Source of the DNA: Bartonella doshiae NCTC 12862 = ATCC 700133
GTDB taxonomy: Bacteria; Pseudomonadota; Alphaproteobacteria; Rhizobiales; Rhizobiaceae
Direction of reading: 5' to 3'
Length of the DNA: 64,000 bases
NCBI RefSeq assembly: GCF_000278155.1
Contig: NZ_JH725097.1
Coordinates: 1-64,000 of the forward strand
The notes beneath the pieces are model-generated. The model was not told where the DNA came from, did not search any database, and saw nothing but the letters and a program-made list of their open reading frames with translations. Below are positions 41,550-51,500 of the stretch, piece after piece (the first letter of the stretch is position 1; each line of letters begins with the position of its first letter). A program made the translations under genes and the position numbers.

Positions 41550-42692
41550 CTAGTGTTCTAGGTACTCAGCAAGAATGCTAACGCCCTGTTGAAATATACC
41601 CAACGGTTTCATAAGGCTTATCCGAAAATTGTTTGTAGTCTCTGGACTTCCGACATTAGACCAGAAAAAATTACGTCCCGGCAATACTGCTACTCCTAAC
41701 GCTTGTACTTTTCTTACGAAATCTAAGTCGTTTAAACTAAACTGCGGAATCCTCATCCATTCAACACCAATCAAACTACTTTTAGCATTGTTATCTATAT
41801 GGCTCGCATTAATTTTATTACGAAGAAATTTTCTACGCAAAGCAACTATCTCATGAAAATTTACTAATGGACTAACACCTGTAAATGCTTCAGCAAAAAA
41901 TTCTGATAAAACGCCTAAAGTAAATTTAGAAACACAAAGATAAATCTCGTTGTAAAGTTCTCTCAACATAAACATATGGTCAGCAGAGCATGACATAAGA
42001 CTTGCTTTCATATCTTGTGTAGGAAAAACTTTCCCTGTATCTTCAAATATAATATAGGAAGAATTTGTTTTATTAAGAATCTCATAAGAGTCCCAAATTT
42101 GAGGATAATAAAGTCTAAAACTAGCATCAATTATAATTATTTTATTAGCTCGTTTGCATTCCTCAACTATATGGATAAATTCGTGTTCCTTTAAATTAGT
42201 TCCTGTAGGATTATTTGGATTTACAAGGAATAATGCGTCAACTTCAGAAAGATTCTTTCTTAGATAAATAGGATCAATAAGTTCACTTTCAGTAACTGGG
42301 AATGCAGGTACACCACGCCTATGGAGCAAAAGTGCTAGATTATCAAAGGTAGGATAAGTAAGAAGAGTTTTCATATTTCTATGACTTAAGTAAGATGCCA
42401 CCAAATCAATAGAATTTGAAGCTGTTGGAAGTATCATAGAATATGCTACTTCGCTCAATCCAGAAGAAGAGATTAAATTACCATAACAATGGATAAATGA
42501 TTTCTCCGCCTCCAAGATAGGCTGCTGCTCTGTCGCATGCCATATCTCACTCATTCTCTTTACTATTTTTTGCTGACAGTCCGTACATTCTTGGTAAGCA
42601 TGTCCATCTGCTAAATTTAATTCAATTGAAAATCCTACCTGCTCATAATCTGTAAGTGTTGTTTTAGAAATAAAACTATCTACCTTGACCAT
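41550..42692 (-). CDS. PLP-dependent class I/II aminotransferase
   Basis: 380 residues. FLVNPNNPTGT (about residue 155), IIIDASFRLY with the PLP-ring Asp, EDTGKVFPTQDMKASLM with the Schiff-base lysine, and a C-terminal FRISLM arginine. Closest in style to histidinol-phosphate or capreomycidine-type aminotransferases. First gene of the leftward operon; its ribosome-binding site is a G8 run (42699-42706). Confidence 0.85.
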   Translation of the reverse strand: MVKVDSFISKTTLTDYEQVGFSIELNLADGHAYQECTDCQQKIVKRMSEIWHATEQQPILEAEKSFIHCYGNLISSSGLSEVAYSMILPTASNSIDLVASYLSHRNMKTLLTYPTFDNLALLLHRRGVPAFPVTESELIDPIYLRKNLSEVDALFLVNPNNPTGTNLKEHEFIHIVEECKRANKIIIIDASFRLYYPQIWDSYEILNKTNSSYIIFEDTGKVFPTQDMKASLMSCSADHMFMLRELYNEIYLCVSKFTLGVLSEFFAEAFTGVSPLVNFHEIVALRRKFLRNKINASHIDNNAKSSLIGVEWMRIPQFSLNDLDFVRKVQALGVAVLPGRNFFWSNVGSPETTNNFRISLMKPLGIFQQGVSILAEYLEH

Positions 42693-42698
42693 CCATTA

Positions 42699-42706
42699 CC
42701 CCCCCC
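42699..42706 (-). promoter_or_regulatory. G8 tract serving as Shine-Dalgarno
   Basis: Eight consecutive G on the minus strand end 4 bases before the ATG of the aminotransferase. The divergent ATP-grasp gene has a G6 tract (42917-42922) in the same position. Length changes by slippage would alter spacing and thus expression of each operon. Confidence 0.55.
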
Positions 42707-42873
42707 ATTTAATAGTATAATAAAATCTAAGACAATCAAAAATAACAATTAAGTAAAAATCATATAATAGCTTAGTTTTTTTATTTAAATCAATAAAAAA
42801 TATAAATATGTAATTGACATGTAGCAAATAAAATATACTCTTACAAACATGTATATAATATGTCGCAAGATCT

Positions 42874-42898
42874 AATATAGAAATTGACTTTCTATATT
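42874..42898 (+). promoter_or_regulatory. Palindromic operator candidate between divergent operons
   Basis: AATATAGAAA (42874-42883), 5 bases, TTTCTATATT (42889-42898): a perfect 10-bp inverted repeat that includes TTGAC in its centre. It lies in the 235-base divergent promoter region, 20 bases before the ATP-grasp ribosome-binding site. No regulator gene is in the cluster, so the binding protein would be encoded elsewhere. Confidence 0.5.
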
Positions 42899-42927
42899 CA
42901 CATCTGCAATCCATGAGGGGGGTGGTA

Positions 42928-44163
42928 TTGGTATCACACACAAAAATTTTAGTCGTTGGTAAAGGATTTTTTGCATACAGGGGCTATATTTTAGAAGAAA
43001 TGCACGCCGCAGGCTTAGAAATTTGGTTGGCGGACGATGAAGTAGATGAGCATAGTGACATAGGGATAATTAGTAAATCAATAAAAATAAACTTTGGTGC
43101 AGACCCCATATCTGAAGCTGAGCGTTTACTATGTAAATCAAAACACTGGTCTAATGTAACAGGCATTTGCTATATTGAAGGTCTTTTATTTTGGGCAGCT
43201 GATTTCTTCGCTAAGTTAGGAATATATTTTCTTTCTCCCTATCAGACAAATTTAGTTAGAAGTAAATATGCCCAACGCGAGGCATTTATGCATGCAAATA
43301 TAATGACTCCCAAATATAGTGTAGGCTCCCCCACCTCATTACAAAAACAATCTATAGATTTTCCAATAGTTATTAAGCCAGAGAAGGGCTATTCTAGCAT
43401 TGGTGTGCAATTTGTCTGTTCAAAAGCAGAACTTCGTGAATACTTTAATACAAAAAATAATGTGTATTCAGATAATTTTATAGTAGAAAGCGTAATTTTA
43501 GGTCAAGAATATAGCATAGAGGGATATGTGCAAAATGGTAATGCAGTTGCTCTAGCAAAAACAGTCAAATTCAAAACACCTTTGCCGTTTTTTGAAGAAA
43601 TAGGACATTTTTGTTCACGAGAAATTAAACCTTCTCCTTTGGAGAAAGAATTTTTTATCCAGGTTGTTAGAGCACTTGATATTCGTGACAGTATATTTCA
43701 TCTTGAGTATTTCCAATCTAATAATAAACTTATTCCAGTTGAAATAGCGGGGCGCTTAGGTGGGGATAAAATTCCATATCTACAACGTCGTGTAACAGGA
43801 ACAAGTCTTGTATTGAGCTACCTTGGGATTCCTCACAAATTTATCTCCACAGTAACAAGCGGAATTGGTATTGTCTTTTTTATCCCTACAGAAGGTGGTA
43901 TCGTGAGTAATAATTTTCCGTCTCTAGATTTGAGTAATACTTTGCAAGAGCATTACATGGAAGTTAAACCAGGGCAAAAAGTAGCTGCAGCTCCTAAAGA
44001 TTTTTTTGTTCGTTTAGGATTCTCAATTGTAGAAGCTAATAGCATGGAAGAATTTATCTCAATAAGCAATGAACGTATTTCCCTCTTTGAAAAAGATTCA
44101 GGCGTAAAACTTCATCGCCTTGTATCTCCAGATAACAAGAGCCTTGAAAATGAGAGAATCTAG
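42928..44163 (+). CDS. ATP-grasp ligase (amino-acid/dipeptide ligase type)
   Basis: 412 residues. The start TTG 42928 fits the G6 Shine-Dalgarno (42917-42922) and gives VSHTKILVVGKGFFAYRG; ATG 42913 lies before that site. FPIVIKPEKGYSSIGVQFV (about residue 145), a lid region and FHLEYFQ...IPVEIAGRLGGDKIP form the ATP-grasp core with metal-binding Glu. Of the BacD/carboxylate-amine ligase type, which condenses two amino acids by acyl phosphate. First gene of the rightward operon. Confidence 0.85.
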   Translation: MVSHTKILVVGKGFFAYRGYILEEMHAAGLEIWLADDEVDEHSDIGIISKSIKINFGADPISEAERLLCKSKHWSNVTGICYIEGLLFWAADFFAKLGIYFLSPYQTNLVRSKYAQREAFMHANIMTPKYSVGSPTSLQKQSIDFPIVIKPEKGYSSIGVQFVCSKAELREYFNTKNNVYSDNFIVESVILGQEYSIEGYVQNGNAVALAKTVKFKTPLPFFEEIGHFCSREIKPSPLEKEFFIQVVRALDIRDSIFHLEYFQSNNKLIPVEIAGRLGGDKIPYLQRRVTGTSLVLSYLGIPHKFISTVTSGIGIVFFIPTEGGIVSNNFPSLDLSNTLQEHYMEVKPGQKVAAAPKDFFVRLGFSIVEANSMEEFISISNERISLFEKDSGVKLHRLVSPDNKSLENERI

Positions 44164-45565
44164 TAAAGTTTTTGACGTAGAAACACAGTGCACAACCAAT
44201 TTAGAAGTTGCACCATACATACGACGTAGCAAGCGCTTTTTACGCGAGACAGTAGAAGCGCAAAAAAAGTTGTATAAAAAATGGATGAAAGAAAAATCTA
44301 CCTTACGAAAAGTTCTACGGATTCCACCTGCCATTCGTCGGCAGATACAATTTCAGCAACTAGTAGAGTTAGTTGATTTTGTTTATTTAACAAAACCATT
44401 TTATAGGGAATTATACCAAAATGCAGGATATGAAGCTGGATGTTTACGTACGTGGTCAGACTTTGAATGTTTACCTATCGTGTCAAAGGAAATGATGGTA
44501 GAAGCTGAATTTGATAAGCAATGTATGTCTACGATAAAACCAGAAGTATTACACTCTGCCCGCACCTCTGGCTCTAGCGGTTTAAATTTGACTATTTATC
44601 AAGACAGCGATAGTGTTTACTTTCGACATGTTCGGTATATGCGACACTGCGAATTACTTTTGGGCCGCCAAATGAAAGCAACTGACCTTCGTTATGGCAT
44701 TTATTTCGTAGCAGAACGTTTTACTTCTCTCTTGGGAGATTATAAATATGTTACTGTTTCCCAAGATGCACCTACAAAAGTTGTTGAAACACATCTACGT
44801 GAGCTAAAACCTGCATTATTGCTTTCTCTTCCAAGCTATTTACAAAGGCTTGCTAGCACAGGACTTAACTTAGAGAGCATTGGCATCGAAGCGATCGGTA
44901 CAAATTCAGAGCGTAGTAGTTTAGAAGAGCGAGTTAACTTATCTAAAAAACTGGGGATTCCAGTACTAGATGAATATTCCTCTGAAGAAATGTCATTAAT
45001 TGCATATGAATGTAACTGCCGCCAGTATCACTTAGTAGAGGACAGTGGTTACTTCGAGCTCATCAATGTTGGTAGGGATGGATATGGAAAACTCGTGGGA
45101 ACATCTTTTGGTAATAGAGCCATGCCCTTTGTAAGGTATGACCAAGGTGATCTGGTGCGTTTCTCATCATCAGAAAATTGTACTTGTGGATCTACTTTTC
45201 GGATGATCCAATCCTTTAGGGGGAGAGAAGATGAACATTTACTGGACGGATTTAACAATTTTGTACCAGCAGATGTAATCTTGGGACTTTGCGATGAAAC
45301 TCTAGTCGACTATAAATCAAATGTACTGGCATATCAAATTGTTCAAGTTGCCCAAGATAAGGCAATCCTTTATATAAAGCCTATTGACCCTTCTAAAGGC
45401 TTAGATAATCGGTGTGTAAAAGAATTCATCACTCGCTTCTCCTCACTATTTCATTATGTAAAAATGCAGATTTCTATCTCTGTGACAGATAAGTTAAATA
45501 CATTTCTTTCTGGAAAAAGGCAACTAATTAGGGTTGAGGATTTTTTAAAAGGAAAAGTTTTATGA
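44150..45565 (+). CDS. PaaK/CapK-like adenylate-forming enzyme
   Basis: 471 residues from ATG 44150. SARTSGSSGLNLTIY is the phosphate loop (about residue 140), LDEYSSEEMSLIAYEC the central motif with a zinc-like cysteine cluster (CNCRQYH, then CTCGS), and FVRYDQGDLVRF the ATP-binding aspartate motif. It belongs with phenylacetate-CoA ligase and coenzyme F390 synthetase-like enzymes that activate a carboxylate as adenylate. No carrier protein is present in the cluster, so the acceptor is likely a small amine or CoA. It overlaps the ATP-grasp gene by 14 bases. Confidence 0.85.
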   Translation: MRESSKVFDVETQCTTNLEVAPYIRRSKRFLRETVEAQKKLYKKWMKEKSTLRKVLRIPPAIRRQIQFQQLVELVDFVYLTKPFYRELYQNAGYEAGCLRTWSDFECLPIVSKEMMVEAEFDKQCMSTIKPEVLHSARTSGSSGLNLTIYQDSDSVYFRHVRYMRHCELLLGRQMKATDLRYGIYFVAERFTSLLGDYKYVTVSQDAPTKVVETHLRELKPALLLSLPSYLQRLASTGLNLESIGIEAIGTNSERSSLEERVNLSKKLGIPVLDEYSSEEMSLIAYECNCRQYHLVEDSGYFELINVGRDGYGKLVGTSFGNRAMPFVRYDQGDLVRFSSSENCTCGSTFRMIQSFRGREDEHLLDGFNNFVPADVILGLCDETLVDYKSNVLAYQIVQVAQDKAILYIKPIDPSKGLDNRCVKEFITRFSSLFHYVKMQISISVTDKLNTFLSGKRQLIRVEDFLKGKVL

Positions 45566-46563
45566 CTTATTTAAATACAATTAAAGTCACTAACATACAC
45601 ACAGAAATCATTAATCGACCTTTAACTTACCCTTTTCGTATAGCAGGGGAAGTGCACTATGACGTACTTACTTTAACAGTAATACTTGAACATAAAGGAA
45701 TAATTGGTAGAGGCGAATGTAATCCCTATTCTGTAAGAGGTCATAATCTTGAAAGTGTGCAAGCTGAAATTGAAGCTGTGCGAAAACTGTTATTATGCGG
45801 AATAAATCGGATAGCTCTCTTAGAAGTTATGTACCCCGGTCCTGCACGAAATGCTATCGATTGTGCTCTAATAGATTTAGAATGTAAAATTCTCCAGACC
45901 CCTGTAAATAAACTTCTTGGGATAGAAACTTCCAGAGAAATCTGTACAGCGCAAACTATCGGAATTCTGCAAAATAACAAAGAATTAGATTATTTCACCG
46001 ATAAACAACTTCCAATCATCAAGTTAAAGGTTGATAATTCTACCTCTACCAGTGTAATTTCGAAAGTAAAGGATGTCTTTCCAAATACTCAGTTAATTGT
46101 TGATGCAAACGGCAGTTTAAATGTGTCTTTAAGCGAATGGCTGTACGAGCTTAACAATAATAGCGTCAAAGTTTTAGAGCAGCCTGTTCCTTTCGGTAAT
46201 GAGGACCTGCTCTTGCAGGTTAAACGCGGATCAGTATTGATCTGTGCCGATGAGAGTTTTTTAAATGTCAATCATTTCGACATAGCTTTAAAATATTACG
46301 ATATGATTAATATAAAACTTGACAAAATTGGGGGTGTTACAGCCGCTTTGAACGCCATTCAGATAGCAAAGGCTAATGGGCTGCAAGTTCTCATAGGTTG
46401 TATGCTTGGCACTTCACTTTCTGCAGCACCATGTTGGTGGCTAGCGCAAAAAGGTGATCTAATTGATTTAGATGGACCAACCATGTTATCTCAAGATATC
46501 GACAATGCTATGGTGTGGTCATCTGGTAGAATAAGTAAACCAAAGAAAGAGCTATGGGGATAA
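45562..46563 (+). CDS. Dipeptide epimerase, enolase superfamily
   Basis: 333 residues. IKLKVD holds the catalytic K-x-K, then LIVDANG, VLEQPVP and ICADES give the three metal ligands, INIKLDKIGG the second lysine, and LIDLDGP the substrate Asp motif of L-Ala-D/L-Glu-type epimerases. It inverts one residue of a dipeptide, which strongly suggests that the ATP-grasp product is a dipeptide. ATGA overlap with the adenylating enzyme gene. Confidence 0.9.
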   Translation: MTYLNTIKVTNIHTEIINRPLTYPFRIAGEVHYDVLTLTVILEHKGIIGRGECNPYSVRGHNLESVQAEIEAVRKLLLCGINRIALLEVMYPGPARNAIDCALIDLECKILQTPVNKLLGIETSREICTAQTIGILQNNKELDYFTDKQLPIIKLKVDNSTSTSVISKVKDVFPNTQLIVDANGSLNVSLSEWLYELNNNSVKVLEQPVPFGNEDLLLQVKRGSVLICADESFLNVNHFDIALKYYDMINIKLDKIGGVTAALNAIQIAKANGLQVLIGCMLGTSLSAAPCWWLAQKGDLIDLDGPTMLSQDIDNAMVWSSGRISKPKKELWG

Positions 46564-46787
46564 AAGTGAAGAAAATCAACATATGGGTAAAAAGACTATT
46601 AATGCTTTCTTTATTGTAAAAAGAGAAAGATATCCTTCTAATTCCAAGGACGTAAATCACCTGTAACAGCCAATATATCCTAGCAATTTATCATTTTAAC
46701 AAATAGCCCTTCTTGTCAAAGAAAATGATGGGAGTAAAAACTTGGCACGAGAAGACATCCGCAGTTTTTTGATTTCTATAAATAGTA

Positions 46788-46955
46788 ATGAATATACCAG
46801 CTGTTGAATCAAGGCTTGCTATTCTAGAGGCTAGTGGAGATTTTGCTGATGAAATTATATTGCATGAAGGTAATTGGCTAGGCGTAATACATTTGTTATC
46901 ATTTGATAAATTAGCAATAAACCTGTTAAAGAAAAACGGAAAATTCCTTATTTAA
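46788..46955 (+). CDS. Small hypothetical protein
   Basis: 55 residues (MNIPAVESRLAILEASGDF...) with no family recognised and a weak start context. It lies between the cluster and the fic relic, in a 700-base stretch that otherwise has no gene. It could be a fragment of a larger protein. Confidence 0.3.
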   Translation: MNIPAVESRLAILEASGDFADEIILHEGNWLGVIHLLSFDKLAINLLKKNGKFLI

Positions 46956-47029
46956 TGAATAAATACTGTATAAATAACATGTATTTATTATGTACGTATA
47001 ATTAATCGCAATAGGATAAATCAGGCATA

Positions 47030-47120
47030 TATTCCGATATGCAAACAGACATTTTACCAGCTTAACATCATTAGTTGAAAAAGGATTTTCAACGGGTCAT
47101 GGAGGAGGGTGATCAACTTA
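47030..47120 (+). pseudogene. fic: fic copy with internal deletion
   Basis: Starts like fic (ATATTCCGATATGCAAAC) for five codons, then jumps to the fic 3' end (TTAACATCATTAGTTGAAAAAGG, GGAGGAGGGTGATCAACTT). About 1 kb of coding sequence is missing between the two parts. Confidence 0.75.
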
Positions 47121-47139
47121 GTATAGCTTATCTTAATTT

Positions 47140-47250
47140 TTGTGTGGTTTATATTCCTACCTTCAATGAACAAAGGTAAAGTATTTATGCTAACTCTTAA
47201 TCTCTTAGCAATACGGCTCTACCATAAACCAACATTAACAAATGTAAAAA
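47140..47250 (-). pseudogene. Degenerate copy of the small HTH gene
   Basis: Matches the region 36220-36345 (for example CTTAGCAATA, GATAAACCAACATT-like) with many changes and no open frame. With the fic relic it shows that fic plus HTH once flanked the cluster on this side too. Confidence 0.6.
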
Positions 47251-47268
47251 GTCTTATTGTAATCCGGT

Positions 47269-47874
47269 ATGCAAACAGATACACTCCAAATTACACAAGA
47301 ATTGTTGGCTCTCATTACTGAGATTACTGAGATTGATGAGTTCAAAGGTGTGTGGCGTGCTTTTGGAACTCTTGCTCCAGAACGTTTGAATGCTCTGCGC
47401 CATATTGCTACTGTTGAAAGTATTGGATCTTCTACACGTATTGAAGGAAACAAATTAACAGACCGTGAGATTGAAAAGCTTTTGTTAAACTTAGAAATTA
47501 AAAGTTTTAAGAGCCGTGATGAACAAGAAGTTATTGGTTATGCAAAAGTTATGGAAATAATCTTTCAATCTTGGAAAGATATTCCTATTACAGAAAATCA
47601 TATTAAACAGTTGCATCGTGATCTTTTATATGAGAGCGATAAAGATGAACGTCATAGAGGGGAATATAAGACATTACGTAATGATGTAGCAGCATTCAAT
47701 TCTGAAGGCAAAATGGTTGGTATTGTTTTTGAAACAGCAACACCATTTGATACGCCGTATCGAATGCAAGAGCTTATTGATTGGTTTAATAAAACCAATG
47801 AATTAAACAATCTTCATCCTTTACTTATGATTACTATTTTTAATGTTACTTTCTTAGCTATACACCTTACCCAA
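47269..47874 (+). pseudogene. fic: Fic, N-terminal half
   Basis: ATG 47269 to NVTFLAIH, with the inhibitory SSTRIEGNKL motif, then it leaves the fic sequence exactly where HPFQDGNGR should begin. The open frame runs on to 47892 with unrelated yafQ antisense residues. It differs from the intact fic by about one residue in eight and has a duplicated ITE. Confidence 0.85.
47862..47874 (+). other. Right junction of the 12.1 kb segment
   Basis: ACACCTTACCCAA, partner of 35740-35752. Left of it is fic, right of it is yafQ on the other strand. Confidence 0.7.
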
Positions 47875-48029
47875 TCGCCTTTTAGTGGATGATCACAGTA
47901 ACGTCTTGGTAATGGCTTTTCTTCAATTAGAAGACTTAATAGTGTATGCAGCTTATTCATATTTTTACCGCGTTTTTCCGCCTTGCGCACGTCACGTTTA
48001 AATTGTCTTGAGCGAACAGGTATCAGCAT
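47871..48029 (-). pseudogene. yafQ: YafQ toxin, N-terminal half
   Basis: ATG 48029 encodes MLIPVRSRQFKRDVRKAEKR to YCDHPLKGDW, the first 53 residues of YafQ. It then passes into fic sequence at the junction. Joined to 35635-35751 it gives a complete YafQ of about 90 residues (HPLKGDW-KGCHDIHIEPDW). Confidence 0.85.
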
Positions 48030-48030
48030 A

Positions 48031-48299
48031 TTAAATGCCTAAGTCCTTAAAAAGGGCATCAGCGTTTTTAAGGGCATCAGCGTTTTTAAATGTCTTACCT
48101 TCATCTAATTCCTTTATAGCTTTACGTGTGATACTATTAGGTACTTTAAGCTCAAAAGGCAAACAACCTTCTTCAGCGACACGCAAAAAGTTATGCGGAT
48201 AAGATCTGATGCACTTAATCCCATGCGTTCTAAAGTAATCATCGCTTGTTTTTTCATTTCAGCAGGAATGCGAGCGCGAACAACAGAATCGGCTTTCAT
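48031..48299 (-). pseudogene. dinJ: DinJ-type antitoxin with frameshift
   Basis: Starts MKADSVVRARIPAEMKKQAM, a RelB/DinJ ribbon-helix-helix, up to LSASDLIRIT. One T is missing in a T5 run (48185-48189); the rest (LRVAEEGCLPFELKVPNS, TRKAIKELDEGKTFKNADAL, LFKDLGI) continues in the next frame. An 18-bp tandem duplication (48054-48071 and 48072-48089) adds KNADAL twice. It lies next to yafQ as in the normal DinJ-YafQ operon. Confidence 0.8.
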
Positions 48300-48592
48300 G
48301 ATTGGTACCTCCATTCATAACCTTTATTATAATGTAGCTACACTATAGCCTCAAGTCAATTTTTTAGAATTAAAAACCCTTTGGATAGCAGGTATGGCAA
48401 AAAAACTCCACGAAAAGAATCCTTGCTTCGCAATAATTAAGAGGAATGTTGCAAAATCCTATTCTCTTAACTTTATTTTGTTATCCCTCATAGTAAAGAA
48501 GATTTTATGTAAGCAAATTAACAAGAGAGGTATAGAGTACCCTATACTCCTTATGAGTTTATCATACCCATTATGTGAGCATGCTTTATAAG

Positions 48593-51500
48593 TTATTCAG
48601 CTTCTCTTATTTCTAATTTTGGTAAGTTTTTAACGACTTTCATTGTTTCTAAACTTACAGTAATAACCCTTTGAAATAACTCTAATGGATAGGCAGGGTT
48701 GCCAATGGTTTCAACAGCATAGCGATTGGCATCATTCACAATGCCGCTCTTTTTATCTGTCTTAACGCATTGACGTCCCATAACCCATTCAAGAGCGGGT
48801 CTACCATTGACGATATACTCATAAGCTTCAAGAGGGATATCTGTCATGATGATATTGCTGTTATAAATAACAGTCGATTTATCTTTCTCTTTACCTGCTT
48901 TTGCGAATTTCATTTCAGTTACATAATAGAATTTTTCAGGATTTTGGATATCAGTCAGTTTTGGATTGCCTTTTTTAAAGGTAACAGGATAGGGTTCTAC
49001 AGTTTCATAATTCACGTGCAAATGACCAAGTTCACGCCCTGCTGTAACAAATTTCCAAAAATCATCAGCACTTTTTACACAAGGGATGCGAGGCAATTCT
49101 TTAGAGAGGTTATCAGCATAACGTGTACGATAATCTTCTGAATGTAAAATTCCGTAAATATAATAGAATAAATCATCTTTAGTGATTGTTTCATTCGGAT
49201 AAGCAGTTTTAAAATGGGTTAGCCCTTCATCCGTAATGGCATCACGCCGTTGTAAATCAGCATTTTTGCTTTCTTCTGTAGCATTTGCAAACAAATGTGA
49301 CTGTTTTTCATTTTTATTTTTTGAGATCGTAGTATTTTGGTAAATGTAGCGTGGAAAGCATTGACATTTTTCTATTGCATCTAGATTAGGCAAATTCTTA
49401 GCCATCAACACAGAAAAACCGCTTCGTGTTCCTATGCCTGTAATTTGTATTACTTTATTTTCGACTACTTGCCCCATTGGAAATATCCGCGGCATTTGTA
49501 AAACCATTTCATTGAAACTCTGGTTATAATAAAGCCATTGTTGTGTAAAAGGACGATATGAACTTTGCGTAATGCATGTAGTCTCAAATTCAAAAATCTT
49601 TCCTTTTTCCAAATCTTTTTTAAGTGCACGGCTCCAACTTATCTTGCTCTCATCTGTATTGACGAAATTGTCTATAGCATTTTTACGTATTCTGCGATCA
49701 ACATGTCCATAAGCATCATTAAAACGTTTCACCTCGCTGTTATAGAAATCAATCATGTTACTCATATTTTTTGCTAAAACTTCACGGCTTGAGTTATATG
49801 CCCATGCATCACGACTAGTGACAATACCACAAGAAAACGCTTCAAAGAGCTTTTTATTATGATCTTTCTTATCTCCTAATGCTATAAACCTCTCAAAACT
49901 GTCATCACGTTGATGTATCCAATCACCGTGCTTGTCTGGTGTAATTATTTTCCACCCGTCTTCACGTGCAATACCACCAACACTACCAAAGTATTGAAGC
50001 ATCTCAAGTTTTCTTTCGGTGGAAAGATTATTACCAATGTCATGATAATAAATTTTACACTCTCCAGAAACATTGGGATTTTTGATAAATAGTGTTACAG
50101 CAATACCAGTCATACTTCCATTGCCAAAAATATTTTCACCTTCTTGAGCTTTCCCATTGCTTAACATGTTTTTACGAATATCCCCCCGTAAATTAAGCAC
50201 GTAAATACTGGTAAATTCTTTGGCTAAAGATTTTCGTAAACCGCCCATTGTTGATTTTTCTATATAACCAGAACCAGAAACAAAGCCGATAACTCCAGCA
50301 TTATCAATACGGTCACTAGCCCAACGAATAGCACGGATATAACTATCATAAAGATTTCGCATAAGGCTTGCTTTAGATTGAACAGCATAAGTTTCAGCAA
50401 TACGGTCATTTAATATCGGATAAGATGTATTCTTTGCATTATCATTAGCACTTTTTTGCCCTGTTGAATAAGGAGGGTTGCCAAAGATAACTTGGATATC
50501 CAGTTTTTTCTGGTGCTCTAAATATTCATTGTTCTCTTTAAATAATTTTTGCAACAAGTCTTTCTTTTCAAGCATTTGAAACGTATCAGTTAAACCAATA
50601 TGCTTGAAAGGGATATAATTCCCTTTCATGAGACCATGATAGGTTGCTTCGATATTAATGGCTGCTATGTAATAAGCGAGTAAAACAATCTCATTGGCAT
50701 GAATATCATAACGATATTTATATTCCATATCCTCTGGTTTTATGAGATCTAATTGTAAAAGCCTTGTGATAAAGGTACCCGTTCCAGTGAAAGGGTCAAG
50801 AATAGAGATACCCGGTGAACCAAGGCTCTTTCCAAATTCATCGCGCAATACATCATCAACAGAATGAATAATAAAATCCACAACCTCAATGGGGGTATAA
50901 ACAATCCCTAATTTTTCTACCGTACGTGGAAAAGCATAACGGAAAAATTCATTATAAAGCTCTACAATTAAACTTTGTTGTGCTTCAAGAGTAGTAATTC
51001 CACGCGTGTAAAATTGTACACTCCTAAAAATATTTTTAAGATCTTGAGATTCTTCTTTAAGAGTAAAATTATCAAGGGCATCGAGTACACGTTGTAAAGC
51101 GCAAGATACGGGATTTTCTTGAACAAACTGATGCCCTTCAAATAAAGCATCAAAGACTGGACGCGTCACAAGATGTTGTGCAAGCATTTCAATCGCATCT
51201 TGTTCGGAGATAGTCGTATTTAAATTGCTACGCAATTCGTTCATAAAATCATTAAACACCCGCCGTGCTTCATTTTCTGATTTCGTTAAAACTTCAGTTA
51301 AGCGTGCGATATGAGTTTGAGCAAGGTCAGCAACATTTATTGCCCATCTTTTCCAATAGCTAGGATCGTAAAATCTATTGACAATAGCAGCTCTGATGAC
51401 ATCTTTACATTTAGAAAAAAGGGGGAGTTCTCCTTGTGCTTCGTATGTTTGAGAAGATTCATAAGTTGCTAATCCAATATTAAGTCCTGAATACTCTAAT

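Noticed and set aside
35740..47874. Simple IS-type transposition as the origin of the 12.1 kb segment
   Set aside because: There is no transposase and no terminal inverted repeat. The reciprocal gene halves fit a single crossover with a circle instead.
48394..48591. 65-residue plus-strand frame before the type ISP gene end
   Set aside because: No ribosome-binding site and no recognisable protein pattern; probably chance in a 280-base gap.
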